DNA from: Pseudomonas frederiksbergensis
Lineage (GTDB): Bacteria > Pseudomonadota > Gammaproteobacteria > Pseudomonadales > Pseudomonadaceae
Reading direction: 5' to 3'
DNA: 64,000 bases
Assembly: GCF_000802155.2 (NCBI RefSeq)
Contig: NZ_JQGJ02000014.1
Location: forward strand, 1-64,000
Shown in pieces: positions 54,863 through 63,046 of this stretch. Both the position numbers and the translations under genes were made by a program. The notes beneath the pieces were generated by a model, which was not told the origin of the DNA, ran no database searches, and saw only the letters and a list, made by a program, of their open reading frames with translations. Each line of letters starts with the position of its first letter. The first letter of the stretch is position 1.

Positions 54863-56369
54863 TGGCCAGGGCACGACGCTGGGCGCTACGACGACGCCAG
54901 ATGCGCAGCAGCGGCAGGAACAACATGATCGCCGTCAGGACCCAGCAACCGGCGGTGATCGGGCTGGACCAGAGGATTTCCAGCGCACCGTTGGAGATCG
55001 ACAACGCACGCCGCAGGTTCTGCTCCATCAGGCCGCCGAGGATGAAACCCAGCAGCACGGGCGACAGCGGGAATTCCAACTTGCGCAGGATGTAGCCGAA
55101 GATACCGATGCCGATCATCAGGAACAGGTCGAACGTGGTGGCGTGCACCGCATAGACACCGATGCCAGTGATGATCGCGATCACGGGCACCAGTGCCCAG
55201 TTCGGCACAGCCAGGATGCGGGTGAAGACGCGGATCATCGGGATGTTGAGAATCACCAGCATGACGTTGGCGACGAACAACGAGGCGATCAGGCCCCAGA
55301 CGATGTCCGGTTGCTGCTGGAACAGCAGCGGGCCGGGTGTGATGTTGTACAGCGACAACGCGCCGATCATCACCGCGGTGGTGCCCGAACCGGGAACGCC
55401 GAGGGTCAGCATCGGTACGAGTGCGCCGCAGGCTGCGCCGCCGATGGCGGTTTCCGGGGCCGCGAGGCCGCGCTTGTCGCCCTGGCCGAACGTACCGCTG
55501 GCGCCGGCCATGCGTTTTTCAGTCATGTAGGCCACGGCACTGGCCAAGGTCGCCCCGGCACCTGGCAACACGCCCATGATGAAGCCGAGCACGCCGCAGC
55601 GCATGTTCACCCAGAACACCGAGGCCGCTTCCTTGACGTTGAACATCATCCGTCCGGTGGCTTTCACCGCTTCCTGGCCGCGGTGGGTTTTTTCCAGCAG
55701 CAACAGGATCTCGCTGATGGAGAACAGGCCCAGCACCAGCACGACGAACTGGATGCCATCGGTCAAATGGATGTTGTCACCGGTGAAGCGGTAGACGCCG
55801 CTGTTGGCGTCGATGCCGACGCACGACAGGAACAGGCCGATCAACGCCGCGATAAACGTCTTCAGCGGGCGATCGCCAGCCATGCCGCCCAGGCAGACGA
55901 TGGCGAACACCATCAGTACGAAATATTCCGCCGGTCCGAAGGCAATGGCCCATTTGGCCAGCAAGGGAGCAAACAGCACCATCCCGCAGGTGGCGATGAG
56001 CGCGCCGAGGAACGAACTCCACGCCGACAGCGACAAGGCGACCCCGGCCAAGCCTTGGCGAGCCATTGGATAACCGTCCAGCGTGGTCATTACAGTGGAC
56101 GCTTCGCCTGGGATGTTGAGCAGGATCGAGCTGATACGCCCGCCGTATTCACAGCCCAGGTAAACGGCCGCCAACAGGATCAACGCCGACTCCGGCGGCA
56201 GGCCCAGGGCGAAGGCAATCGGGATCAGCAGCGCCACGCCGTTGATCGGGCCCAGGCCCGGCAGCAGGCCAACGACGGTGCCGATCAACGTGCCGCTCAA
56301 CGCGGTGACCAGGTTGTACGGGGTCAGTGCAACGCCAAAACCCTGGCCGAGATAATTCAGGGTATCCAT
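54855..56369 (-). CDS. tctA: Tripartite tricarboxylate transporter, large permease
   Basis: A 504-residue TctA permease with about 11-12 helices. Family landmarks are GLLPGLGPINGVALLIPIAFAL near the N-terminus and GVLPGAGATLASAVAYMTEK in the second half, which form the substrate-site pair, and LGVPGSGTTAVMIGAL. It takes up a carboxylate such as citrate with proton or sodium coupling. Gene order tctC-tctB-tctA on the minus strand is standard. It is next to TctB (one base apart). Confidence 0.9.
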   Translation of the reverse strand: MDTLNYLGQGFGVALTPYNLVTALSGTLIGTVVGLLPGLGPINGVALLIPIAFALGLPPESALILLAAVYLGCEYGGRISSILLNIPGEASTVMTTLDGYPMARQGLAGVALSLSAWSSFLGALIATCGMVLFAPLLAKWAIAFGPAEYFVLMVFAIVCLGGMAGDRPLKTFIAALIGLFLSCVGIDANSGVYRFTGDNIHLTDGIQFVVLVLGLFSISEILLLLEKTHRGQEAVKATGRMMFNVKEAASVFWVNMRCGVLGFIMGVLPGAGATLASAVAYMTEKRMAGASGTFGQGDKRGLAAPETAIGGAACGALVPMLTLGVPGSGTTAVMIGALSLYNITPGPLLFQQQPDIVWGLIASLFVANVMLVILNIPMIRVFTRILAVPNWALVPVIAIITGIGVYAVHATTFDLFLMIGIGIFGYILRKLEFPLSPVLLGFILGGLMEQNLRRALSISNGALEILWSSPITAGCWVLTAIMLFLPLLRIWRRRSAQRRALANV

Positions 56370-56370
56370 A

Positions 56371-56832
56371 TCAATTCTCCAGGACGTCGAGCAGGCCCAG
56401 GGGCAGCGGCACGTCCATCAGCTTGTCGAACAATAGATAAAGACCAATGGCCATCAGGCTGATGATCACCACGCTCGGTACCCAGCGGCCGCCATACAGG
56501 CGCGCCATCGGCACACCGGTGACAATGCTGGCGAGGATGAAGCCCAGGGGTTCGAAGGTCCCGGCGAAGACCAACAGGAGCAACACGCAGATGCCGATTT
56601 TCTGCAAGGTTTCGCGGTCCAGTTGCGGGTCGTCTTCGCTGTGTACGACCGGCGTGGGGCGAAACAGCATGTACAGCAGCGCCAGCCCCATCAGCCCGAG
56701 TATCAGCAGGGGAAAGGCACGCGGGCCGACGGGTTCATAGGAAAAGGCTGCCTGATAAGGCCAAGCCATCAGCGCCAGGCCGATACAGGCCAGCAACAGC
56801 ACTGCGGCAACAATACGTTGGATGACGAACAT
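56371..56832 (-). CDS. tctB: Tripartite tricarboxylate transporter, small permease
   Basis: A 153-residue TctB protein with four predicted helices. The hydrophobic segments are VAAVLLLACIGLALMAWP, FPLLILGLMGLALLYMLF, LLLLVFAGTFEPLGFILASI and VIISLMAIGLYLLFDKLM. Sequence conservation in this family is low, and the assignment relies mainly on the position between TctC and TctA and on the helix pattern. It completes the transporter membrane part. Confidence 0.88.
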   Translation of the reverse strand: MFVIQRIVAAVLLLACIGLALMAWPYQAAFSYEPVGPRAFPLLILGLMGLALLYMLFRPTPVVHSEDDPQLDRETLQKIGICVLLLLVFAGTFEPLGFILASIVTGVPMARLYGGRWVPSVVIISLMAIGLYLLFDKLMDVPLPLGLLDVLEN

Positions 56833-56887
56833 GACTAACTCCTGGGCGGCGCCGGTTGTACCAGCGCCGCCGCGAGAACAGAGGCGA

Positions 56888-57880
56888 TTACTGGATCAGG
56901 CCGAACTCTTTGGCCAGCATCTTGTAGTCGGCCACTTGTTTCTTCACGTAGGTATCCAGTTCGGGGCCGGTCAAGGCAAAGGGGAACAGTTCGCGCTGAT
57001 CGCGCAGCTTGGCGAACTCGTCGGAGGCCAGCAGCTTGTCGAAGGCATTTTTCCACCATTCGTATTCTGCATCGGTGACCTTCGGGCCCAGGTAGAAGCC
57101 ACGTACCACCGGCCAACGGATGTCGTAGCCTTGTTCCACCGCGGTCGGGATGTCTTTCATTTCCGGCTCGTCCAGGCGCTTATCGGAGAACACCGCCAGC
57201 AGACGCATGTCGCCGCTCTGGATATGTGGCATGGAGTCGGAGATGTCCGTACTGCCCACCTGGATATGGCCGCCGAGCAGGGCCGTGGCGATTTCACCGC
57301 CGCCTTCAAGGGCCACGTAGCGCAGTTTGCGCGGGTCGATACCGGCGGCCTTGGCAATCAATGCGGTCTGCATCCAGTCCTGGCTGCCGACGGTGCCGCC
57401 GGAGCCGATCACCACCGAGCCAGGATCTTTCTTCAGGGCCTGTACCAGATCGTCAAGATTTTTGTAGGGCGAATCGCTTTTCACGGCGATGGCGCCATAG
57501 CTGGTGCCGACGGCAGCGAGCCAGCGCACGTTGGTTTCATCAAAACGGCCAAACTTGCCTTGCGCCAGGTTCAGCAACGAACCGCTGGACCAGGCCACCA
57601 ACGTGCCTGCGTCGGCCGGGCGTTGTGCGACCACTGCGTTGTAGGCCACCGCGCCGACACCGCCGGGCATGTAGGTGACGCGCATCGGCTTGGTCAGCAG
57701 CTTTTCATTGACCAGTGCGCTTTGCGCCAGTTTGCAGGTCAGGTCGAAACCACCACCTGGAGCGGCGGGGGCGATGCATTCGGGGCGCTTTGGCTCTTTG
57801 GATGGATCGGCGGCGAGCGTTTGCCCGGCGAGCATCAGGCATCCAACGGCAAGGGCTACTTTACGCAGTGCTAGGTTCAT
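56888..57880 (-). CDS. tctC: Tripartite tricarboxylate transporter, periplasmic binding protein
   Basis: A 330-residue TctC-type (Bug family) binding protein with a signal peptide (cleavage about TLAAD, residue 24). It shows ECIAPAAPGGGFDLTCKLAQSAL, the ligand-site LPGG-like MPGGVGAVAYNAVV and GGTVGSQDWMQTALIAKAAGID stretches. The start at 57880 follows TGGAGACAAC and gives the signal. It is the first gene of tctCBA and is divergent from tctDE, over a 421-base gap. Confidence 0.9.
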   Translation of the reverse strand: MNLALRKVALAVGCLMLAGQTLAADPSKEPKRPECIAPAAPGGGFDLTCKLAQSALVNEKLLTKPMRVTYMPGGVGAVAYNAVVAQRPADAGTLVAWSSGSLLNLAQGKFGRFDETNVRWLAAVGTSYGAIAVKSDSPYKNLDDLVQALKKDPGSVVIGSGGTVGSQDWMQTALIAKAAGIDPRKLRYVALEGGGEIATALLGGHIQVGSTDISDSMPHIQSGDMRLLAVFSDKRLDEPEMKDIPTAVEQGYDIRWPVVRGFYLGPKVTDAEYEWWKNAFDKLLASDEFAKLRDQRELFPFALTGPELDTYVKKQVADYKMLAKEFGLIQ

Positions 57881-58301
57881 TGTTGTCTCCACAGGAGTTG
57901 TTGTTTTGTGTTTCAAATCAGGCTTCGCAGCGCATGTACGGTGCAGACTTGCAAACGCGTTTCAAAGACGCGGCAGTGCGGTCTGCGCAGTGGCACAGGC
58001 AAGGGTAGTCTGGTTGGGGCAGGAAAGGCGGGTGGGCATTGAAGCCATGAGCTGTAGGGACAGCATGATGAATACTCCGCTTATTGTTTTTATTCGGCGA
58101 AAACGCTTCGAGGCGTTTTTCGTTTCGCGAGGTGTCTCGCGACCGGCAGTCGAAACTGTCCGTGGAGCGACTCTAGCGGCCCAACCTTTCGCTAACCTTT
58201 CAAAAGCTTTCAGGATGATTTTTGGCTTCACAGTGGCGGATGCGGCTGTAAACTCCGCGCCAAAGAATGGCGCCGGCCATCCCTGAATCGAGGAAAAACC
58301 C
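57881..58301. promoter_or_regulatory. tctC-tctD intergenic region with hairpin
   Basis: This 421-base region must hold the divergent tctC and tctD promoters. AAAACGC-TTCGAG-GCGTTTT at 58100-58119 is a perfect hairpin followed by T on the plus strand; it could be a small terminator or a leader structure. A 34-codon minus-strand frame (57962-58066) has GCGGAG at a usable distance but no recognisable content. No certain TctD box was found. Confidence 0.4.
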
Positions 58302-58973
58302 ATGCGTGTTCTGCTCGTCGAAGACCATCTGCAGCTGGCCGAAAGTGTCGCCCAGGCGCTCAAGAGCACGGGTTTGACAGTGGACGTGCTGCACGACGGG
58401 GTAGCCGCCGACCTGGCCCTGGGTAGCGAGGAATATGCGGTGGCGATTCTCGATGTCGGATTGCCACGCATGGACGGTTTCGAGGTGCTGGCGCGCTTGC
58501 GGGCGCGGGGCAAGACCTTGCCGGTGCTGATGTTGACCGCTCGCAGCGACGTCAAGGACCGCGTCCATGGCCTCAATCTCGGCGCCGATGATTATCTGGC
58601 CAAGCCATTTGAACTGACCGAGCTGGAAGCCCGGGTCAAGGCGTTGTTGCGCCGCAGCGTGCTCGGTGGCGAGCGCCAGCAGCGCTGCGGTGGGTTGGTC
58701 TACGACCTGGACACCCGGCGTTTTACCCTGGATGAGGAACTGATGACCTTGACCTCCCGCGAGCAGGCGGTCCTGGAAGCGCTGATTGCCCGCCCTGGGC
58801 GGGTGATGAGCAAGGAACAACTGGCATCCCAGGTATTTGGCCTGGACGAAGAAGCCAGCCCTGACGCCATCGAAATCTACGTTCATCGACTGCGCAAGAA
58901 GCTCGATGGCCATGCGGTGGCGATCGTGACGTTCCGGGGCTTGGGCTATCTATTGGAAACCCGCGATGCATAA
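58302..58973 (+). CDS. tctD: Response regulator TctD
   Basis: A 223-residue OmpR-type response regulator. The receiver domain (about 1-115) has the acidic pocket VEDHLQL and the phosphorylation site Asp51 in AILDVGLPRMDG, with the conserved Lys in YLAKPFELTELEARV. A winged-helix DNA-binding domain (about 125-220) follows. It activates tct transport genes in response to tricarboxylates in related systems. It overlaps tctE by eight bases and is divergent from tctCBA. Confidence 0.92.
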   Translation: MRVLLVEDHLQLAESVAQALKSTGLTVDVLHDGVAADLALGSEEYAVAILDVGLPRMDGFEVLARLRARGKTLPVLMLTARSDVKDRVHGLNLGADDYLAKPFELTELEARVKALLRRSVLGGERQQRCGGLVYDLDTRRFTLDEELMTLTSREQAVLEALIARPGRVMSKEQLASQVFGLDEEASPDAIEIYVHRLRKKLDGHAVAIVTFRGLGYLLETRDA

Positions 58974-60351
58974 GCCCGACAGCCTGCGCTGGCGGCTGCT
59001 GCGCAATCTTGCGTCGTTGCTGGTGGTGCTGATGCTCGCCAGCGGCCTCAGCGCCTATTGGAATGGTCGCGAAGCGGCCGATACCGCCTACGACCGGACG
59101 CTGTTGGCTTCGGCCCGGACCATCGCCGCCGGCCTTTCCCAGCGAGACGGCACGCTCAGCGCGGACGTGCCTTACGTGGCCCTGGACACCTTCGCCTATG
59201 ACAGCGCAGGGCGTATCTACTACCAGGTCAACGATATCCACCAGAAGTTGATTTCCGGCTACGAAAACCTTCCCGGTCCGCCGCCGGGTACGCCGCGCAC
59301 GGACGATTACCCAGCGCTGGCACGTTTCTACAACGCCACCTACCAGGGCCAGAATGTGCGGGTCGTGAGCCTGCTCAAGGCCGTGAGCGAGCCTGAGATG
59401 AACGGCATGGCGGAAATTCGCGTGGCGGAAACCGAAGAAGCGCGGGTCAGCATGGCGCGCAGCTTGATGGCCGATACGTTGCTGCGGTTGGGCATGCTGG
59501 CCGTGGGGGCGCTGTTGTTGGTGTGGTTCGCAGTGAGTGCCGCGCTGCGTCCGCTGGAGCGCTTGCGCACCGCAGTGGAAGAGCGCCAACCGGATGACTT
59601 GCGGCCGCTGCCGCTGGTGGAAGTCCAGCACGAGTTATGGCCGCTGGTGCGAGCGCTCAACCATTTCACTGAGCGCCTGCGCGGCCAATTTGAACGCCAG
59701 GCGCAATTCATTGCCGATGCCGCTCATGAGCTGCGAACGCCCTTGGCCGCCCTCAAGGCGCGCCTGGAGTTGGGCTTGCGCGCCAGCGAACCGGCCACGT
59801 GGCGCGAAACCCTGGAGACCGCGGCCCAGGGCACCGACCGCTTGACTCACCTTGCGAACCAGCTGCTGTCGCTGGCCCGAGTGGAAAATGGCGCGCGGGC
59901 GATTGCCGAGGGTGGCGCGCAATTGCTTGACCTGAGCCAGCTCGCCCGTGAACTGGGCATGGCCATGGCGCCATTGGCTCATGCCCGGGGTGTCGCATTG
60001 GCGCTGGAGGCCGATGAGCCCGTCTGGCTGCGGGGCGAACCGACTTTGCTGAACGAGCTGTTGAGCAATCTGGTGGACAACGCGCTGGCCCATACGCCAT
60101 CGGGTGGTAACGTGATCCTGCGGGTCGCCGCGCCGGCGGTGCTGGAGGTCGAGGATGACGGCCCCGGCATTCCTGAAACCGAGCGGGAGCGGGTGTTCGA
60201 GCGCTTCTATCGACGCAACCAGCAAGTGGCCGGTTCGGGCTTGGGGTTGGCGATCGTCGGGGAAATCTGCCGCGCGCACCTGGCACAGATCAGCCTGCAT
60301 GATGGGCAGGAGAGCGGATTGAAGGTGCGGGTGAGTTTTATCCCTGGTTGA
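58966..60351 (+). CDS. tctE: Sensor histidine kinase TctE
   Basis: A 461-residue membrane sensor kinase with TM helices at about 12-30 and 172-192 enclosing a periplasmic sensor region with an AYDRTLLASARTIA stretch. A HAMP-like linker follows, then the H-box ADAAHELRTPLAAL with His254 and the ATPase domain (NLVDNALAHTP, DDGPGIP, GSGLGLAIV). Periplasmic substrate probably modulates phosphorylation of TctD. It is coupled to tctD and complete. Confidence 0.92.
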   Translation: MHKPDSLRWRLLRNLASLLVVLMLASGLSAYWNGREAADTAYDRTLLASARTIAAGLSQRDGTLSADVPYVALDTFAYDSAGRIYYQVNDIHQKLISGYENLPGPPPGTPRTDDYPALARFYNATYQGQNVRVVSLLKAVSEPEMNGMAEIRVAETEEARVSMARSLMADTLLRLGMLAVGALLLVWFAVSAALRPLERLRTAVEERQPDDLRPLPLVEVQHELWPLVRALNHFTERLRGQFERQAQFIADAAHELRTPLAALKARLELGLRASEPATWRETLETAAQGTDRLTHLANQLLSLARVENGARAIAEGGAQLLDLSQLARELGMAMAPLAHARGVALALEADEPVWLRGEPTLLNELLSNLVDNALAHTPSGGNVILRVAAPAVLEVEDDGPGIPETERERVFERFYRRNQQVAGSGLGLAIVGEICRAHLAQISLHDGQESGLKVRVSFIPG

Positions 60352-60365
60352 CAACAACGCGTAAC

Positions 60366-60398
60366 CCTGTGGCGGGGGAGCTTGCTCCCTGGCCGCAA
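60366..60398. repeat. REP-like hairpin
   Basis: GGCGGGGGAGCTTGCTCCCT is a REP-type element between the convergent tctE and HDOD genes. Confidence 0.6.
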
Positions 60399-60407
60399 CA
60401 GGCTCTG

Positions 60408-61229
60408 TCAGTAAAACATTGACCGCGCTTCTTCCAGGTCCGCGCAGCGGTCCTGGTTGTCCAGGTCGATGCCCAGCTTCTTGATCGCGGGGACTCCAAA
60501 CGCGTCGATCCTGCTCAGCGGATGGTCGCAGTCCTTGTAGCAGTACAGCGCGGCAACCTGCACCAGGTCGACATAATCGAGTTGTTTCGAATCCCGGGTG
60601 AAATCCAGATACAACCCCGGCAATTTCACCAAGCGCTCCGGAAACTCCCAGACGCTGAGCAGCTTATCCCCCAACACGGGATGGATCGTCTCGATGACAT
60701 GGTTCAGGCTGACCGGGTCCGACAGTAGTTCGTTGTTGTCTTCGGCATACGTCAGGATCGGCAGCACGCCGATCTGATGCACCAAGCCGCCCAGCGCGGC
60801 CTGGTCAGGCTTGAGGTGCGTGTAGCTGCGGCACAGCGCATAACTGACCCCGGCGATTTCCAGGCTCTTGCGCCACACTTCCCGCATCTTTTGTTCGACG
60901 ACATCGGAGCGGGCATGGAATATCTGCTCCATGACCAGGCCAATCGCCAGGTTGCTGCTGTAGTTGACGCCCAGCCGGGTGATGGCCGTGTGCAAGTCCG
61001 TCACTTCCTGCGTGGCGCGCAGCAGCGGGCTGTTGACCACTTTTATCAGGCGAGCCGAGAGTGCCGTGTCACGGCCGATCACTTTGCTCAGATTGCTGAC
61101 GCTGATCTCCGGATCTTCGGCGGCCCGGCGAATCTGCATGGCCACTTCCGGTAATGTGGGCAGGACCAGATCGTCATTATCGATGGCCGCCACCAAATCC
61201 CGCTGGACCTTATCCGCCAAATCGCTCAT
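60408..61229 (-). CDS. HDOD-domain protein
   Basis: A 273-residue protein with an HDOD domain over most of its length. The LPTLPEVAMQIRRAAEDPEISVSNLSKVIGRDTALSARLIKVVNSPLL stretch (about 24-72) is its N-terminal part, and AALGGLVHQIGVLPIL is the later HD-like helix. HDOD proteins are signalling or regulatory proteins related to HD hydrolases but lacking their metal site. There is no fused receiver or EAL domain. It is a single gene 35 bases from ygfZ, in the same direction. Confidence 0.88.
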   Translation of the reverse strand: MSDLADKVQRDLVAAIDNDDLVLPTLPEVAMQIRRAAEDPEISVSNLSKVIGRDTALSARLIKVVNSPLLRATQEVTDLHTAITRLGVNYSSNLAIGLVMEQIFHARSDVVEQKMREVWRKSLEIAGVSYALCRSYTHLKPDQAALGGLVHQIGVLPILTYAEDNNELLSDPVSLNHVIETIHPVLGDKLLSVWEFPERLVKLPGLYLDFTRDSKQLDYVDLVQVAALYCYKDCDHPLSRIDAFGVPAIKKLGIDLDNQDRCADLEEARSMFY

Positions 61230-61264
61230 TTCGGTTCTCTAGGTGTTGCGACAAAATGTTGCGA

Positions 61265-62206
61265 TCAACGCTGGATTTCGCGGTCGCGATCCAGTTCGTA
61301 AGGCAAGTCCAGCAATTGTAGCGCGGGGCCTTCCAAAGCACCGAGGTGCAAATTGCCATCCCCTGCCGCTTCGGCCTGCAATACCGCCAGCAGTTCAATG
61401 TTTCGCTCGGCATGGGCGGCAATGACGACCTCACCGATGGAGCTGCCGTGAGTGGGGGAAAACAGCGGGGTGCCGGGCTCCGGCAATTCGCTGGCGTCCA
61501 GTTGCAGGCGATAGAGGCGACGCTTGAGCTTGCCGAGGTACTGCATGCGAGCGACGATTTCCTGGCCGGTGTAGCAGCCTTTCTTGAAACTCACGCCGCC
61601 GACGGCTTGCAGGTTGAGCATTTGCGGAATGAACAATTCGCGCGTGGCCGGCATGACCTGGCCGATGCCCGCACGGACCTGGCCCAGCAGCCAGCGGTTC
61701 AAGTCGCCTTCGGCCAGCTCGGCGCCCAGGCGAGTGCGTAGCGTCTCGGCCTGTTCGGCGCGGGCCCAGAGCTCGGCGCGGCCGGGGGAGACGCGAATGG
61801 CGATCAAGGATTCCTGGCGGGCCACGCTGTCGGTGTCGGCCGGCAACTCCAGGCCCAGTTCGCTGAGTGCGGTGTCAGCGTTTTCCAATCCGAAGCGAAC
61901 CCATGCCGGGCTTTCATCGGTGAGTTTGGATTTGGAGAACACTGCGTACTTCTTCAGGTCCGCCAGTTGGGGTTCGAGTAACTCGCTGGCCATCGCCATG
62001 AGGACGCCGTCGCCTTCGAGCACGATCCGGAAGCTCGATTGCATCCGGCCTTTTTGCGTGCAACGGGCGCCGAGGCTGGCCCGGGTGTCGCTCAGGTAGT
62101 TGAGGTTGCAGGTCAATTGGCCTTGCAGGAATTTGCCGGCATCCACGCCGCGGACCGCGAGAACGCCTTCGTGGGACAGGGTGCAGAAAAAAGCGGAATC
62201 AGCCAT
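61265..62206 (-). CDS. ygfZ: Folate-binding protein YgfZ
   Basis: A 313-residue YgfZ/GcvT-like protein that supports synthesis or repair of iron-sulfur clusters, including those of tRNA-modifying enzymes. The signature KGCYTGQE is at 209-216 with the essential Cys211, followed by IVARMQYLGKLKRRLYRLQL. The GcvT-type folate fold begins LSHEGVLAVRGVDAGKFLQGQLTCNL. Its neighbour sdhE is divergent, an arrangement also common in gamma-proteobacteria. Confidence 0.93.
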   Translation of the reverse strand: MADSAFFCTLSHEGVLAVRGVDAGKFLQGQLTCNLNYLSDTRASLGARCTQKGRMQSSFRIVLEGDGVLMAMASELLEPQLADLKKYAVFSKSKLTDESPAWVRFGLENADTALSELGLELPADTDSVARQESLIAIRVSPGRAELWARAEQAETLRTRLGAELAEGDLNRWLLGQVRAGIGQVMPATRELFIPQMLNLQAVGGVSFKKGCYTGQEIVARMQYLGKLKRRLYRLQLDASELPEPGTPLFSPTHGSSIGEVVIAAHAERNIELLAVLQAEAAGDGNLHLGALEGPALQLLDLPYELDRDREIQR

Positions 62207-62355
62207 GGGTCATCGCAGGGTAAAAAGTCTGGTAGACATCATAAGGGGACGCCCTTGAAATGGGTAGTTTACAAAGGTTCGGCGATGACCGACCAAAGCC
62301 GTCTGTTCCGCCACGGCCGGGCCTGTATACTTGCGCTCTATTTGAGGAGCGCTCC

Positions 62356-62610
62356 ATGGTCGAAGATGTTGAACTGAATCGCCTCTACTGGCACAGCCGC
62401 CGCGGCATGCTTGAGCTTGACGTGTTGCTGGTGCCGTTCGTGAAAGAGGTCTATCCCCACCTCGATGAGGTTGACCGTGCATGCTACGTCCGCCTGCTCG
62501 AGTGCGAAGACCAGGACATGTTCGGCTGGTTCATGGAACGCAGTGAGTCCGAGGATCCGGAGTTGCAACGCATGGTCCGGATGATCCTGGATCGTGTCCA
62601 GCCCAAGTAA
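62356..62610 (+). CDS. sdhE: Succinate dehydrogenase flavinylation factor
   Basis: An 84-residue SdhE protein, which helps to attach FAD covalently to succinate dehydrogenase and fumarate reductase. The conserved RGMLELD motif is at 16-22 and LLECEDQDMFGWFM at about 49-62. The start at 62356 follows TGAGGAGC and gives the usual length. It is divergent from ygfZ and overlaps the following ygfX by 17 bases. Confidence 0.94.
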   Translation: MVEDVELNRLYWHSRRGMLELDVLLVPFVKEVYPHLDEVDRACYVRLLECEDQDMFGWFMERSESEDPELQRMVRMILDRVQPK

Positions 62611-63046
62611 TCGCTTCGAATGCCGCTGGCGCGCCTCCAGACGATTGCTGGCGGCGTACCTTTTGGCGCTGGTGCTCGCCCTTGTTTCGTTGTTGCTATT
62701 GGCTATCCCCCTCGGGTATGCAGTCGTAGGTATCCTGCTGTGCCTGGGCCATGGCGCCTGGGTACTGCCGCGACATCTGTTATTGACCCATCGGCGAGCG
62801 TTTCGTGGCTTGCGTCGCGATGCCGATGGCTGGCAGCTCTGGAGCACCGGGGGCGGCTGGCAGGCGGTGCAGTTGCGGCCCGACAGCCTCGCATTGCCGA
62901 TGATCGTCGTGCTGCGCTTTCGCCTCCAGGGTGAGCGGCGGGTTCGCTCGCTGTGTGTGCCCCGCGATGCGCTGGCGCCGGATGTCCATCGGCGCCTGCG
63001 GGTACGACTCAGGTTCAGCCGGCGTAGGTGGGCGGCACCAGGATAG
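62594..63046 (+). CDS. ygfX: YgfX family membrane protein
   Basis: A 150-residue protein with a GTG start at 62594 inside the sdhE 3' end. Two adjacent hydrophobic segments (about 18-38 and 39-55) form a membrane hairpin, followed by a basic cytoplasmic domain with RRDADGWQLWSTGGGWQAVQL. In E. coli the YgfX partner of SdhE has been described as CptA, a toxin-like inhibitor of FtsZ and MreB polymerisation; whether that applies here is unknown. Its 3' end overlaps nadB by 32 bases on the opposite strand. Confidence 0.85.
   Translation: MSSPSNRFECRWRASRRLLAAYLLALVLALVSLLLLAIPLGYAVVGILLCLGHGAWVLPRHLLLTHRRAFRGLRRDADGWQLWSTGGGWQAVQLRPDSLALPMIVVLRFRLQGERRVRSLCVPRDALAPDVHRRLRVRLRFSRRRWAAPG

Noticed and set aside
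57962..58066. 34-codon minus-strand frame starting at 58066
   Set aside because: No recognisable protein content and no partner; kept only as a note in the tct intergenic region.
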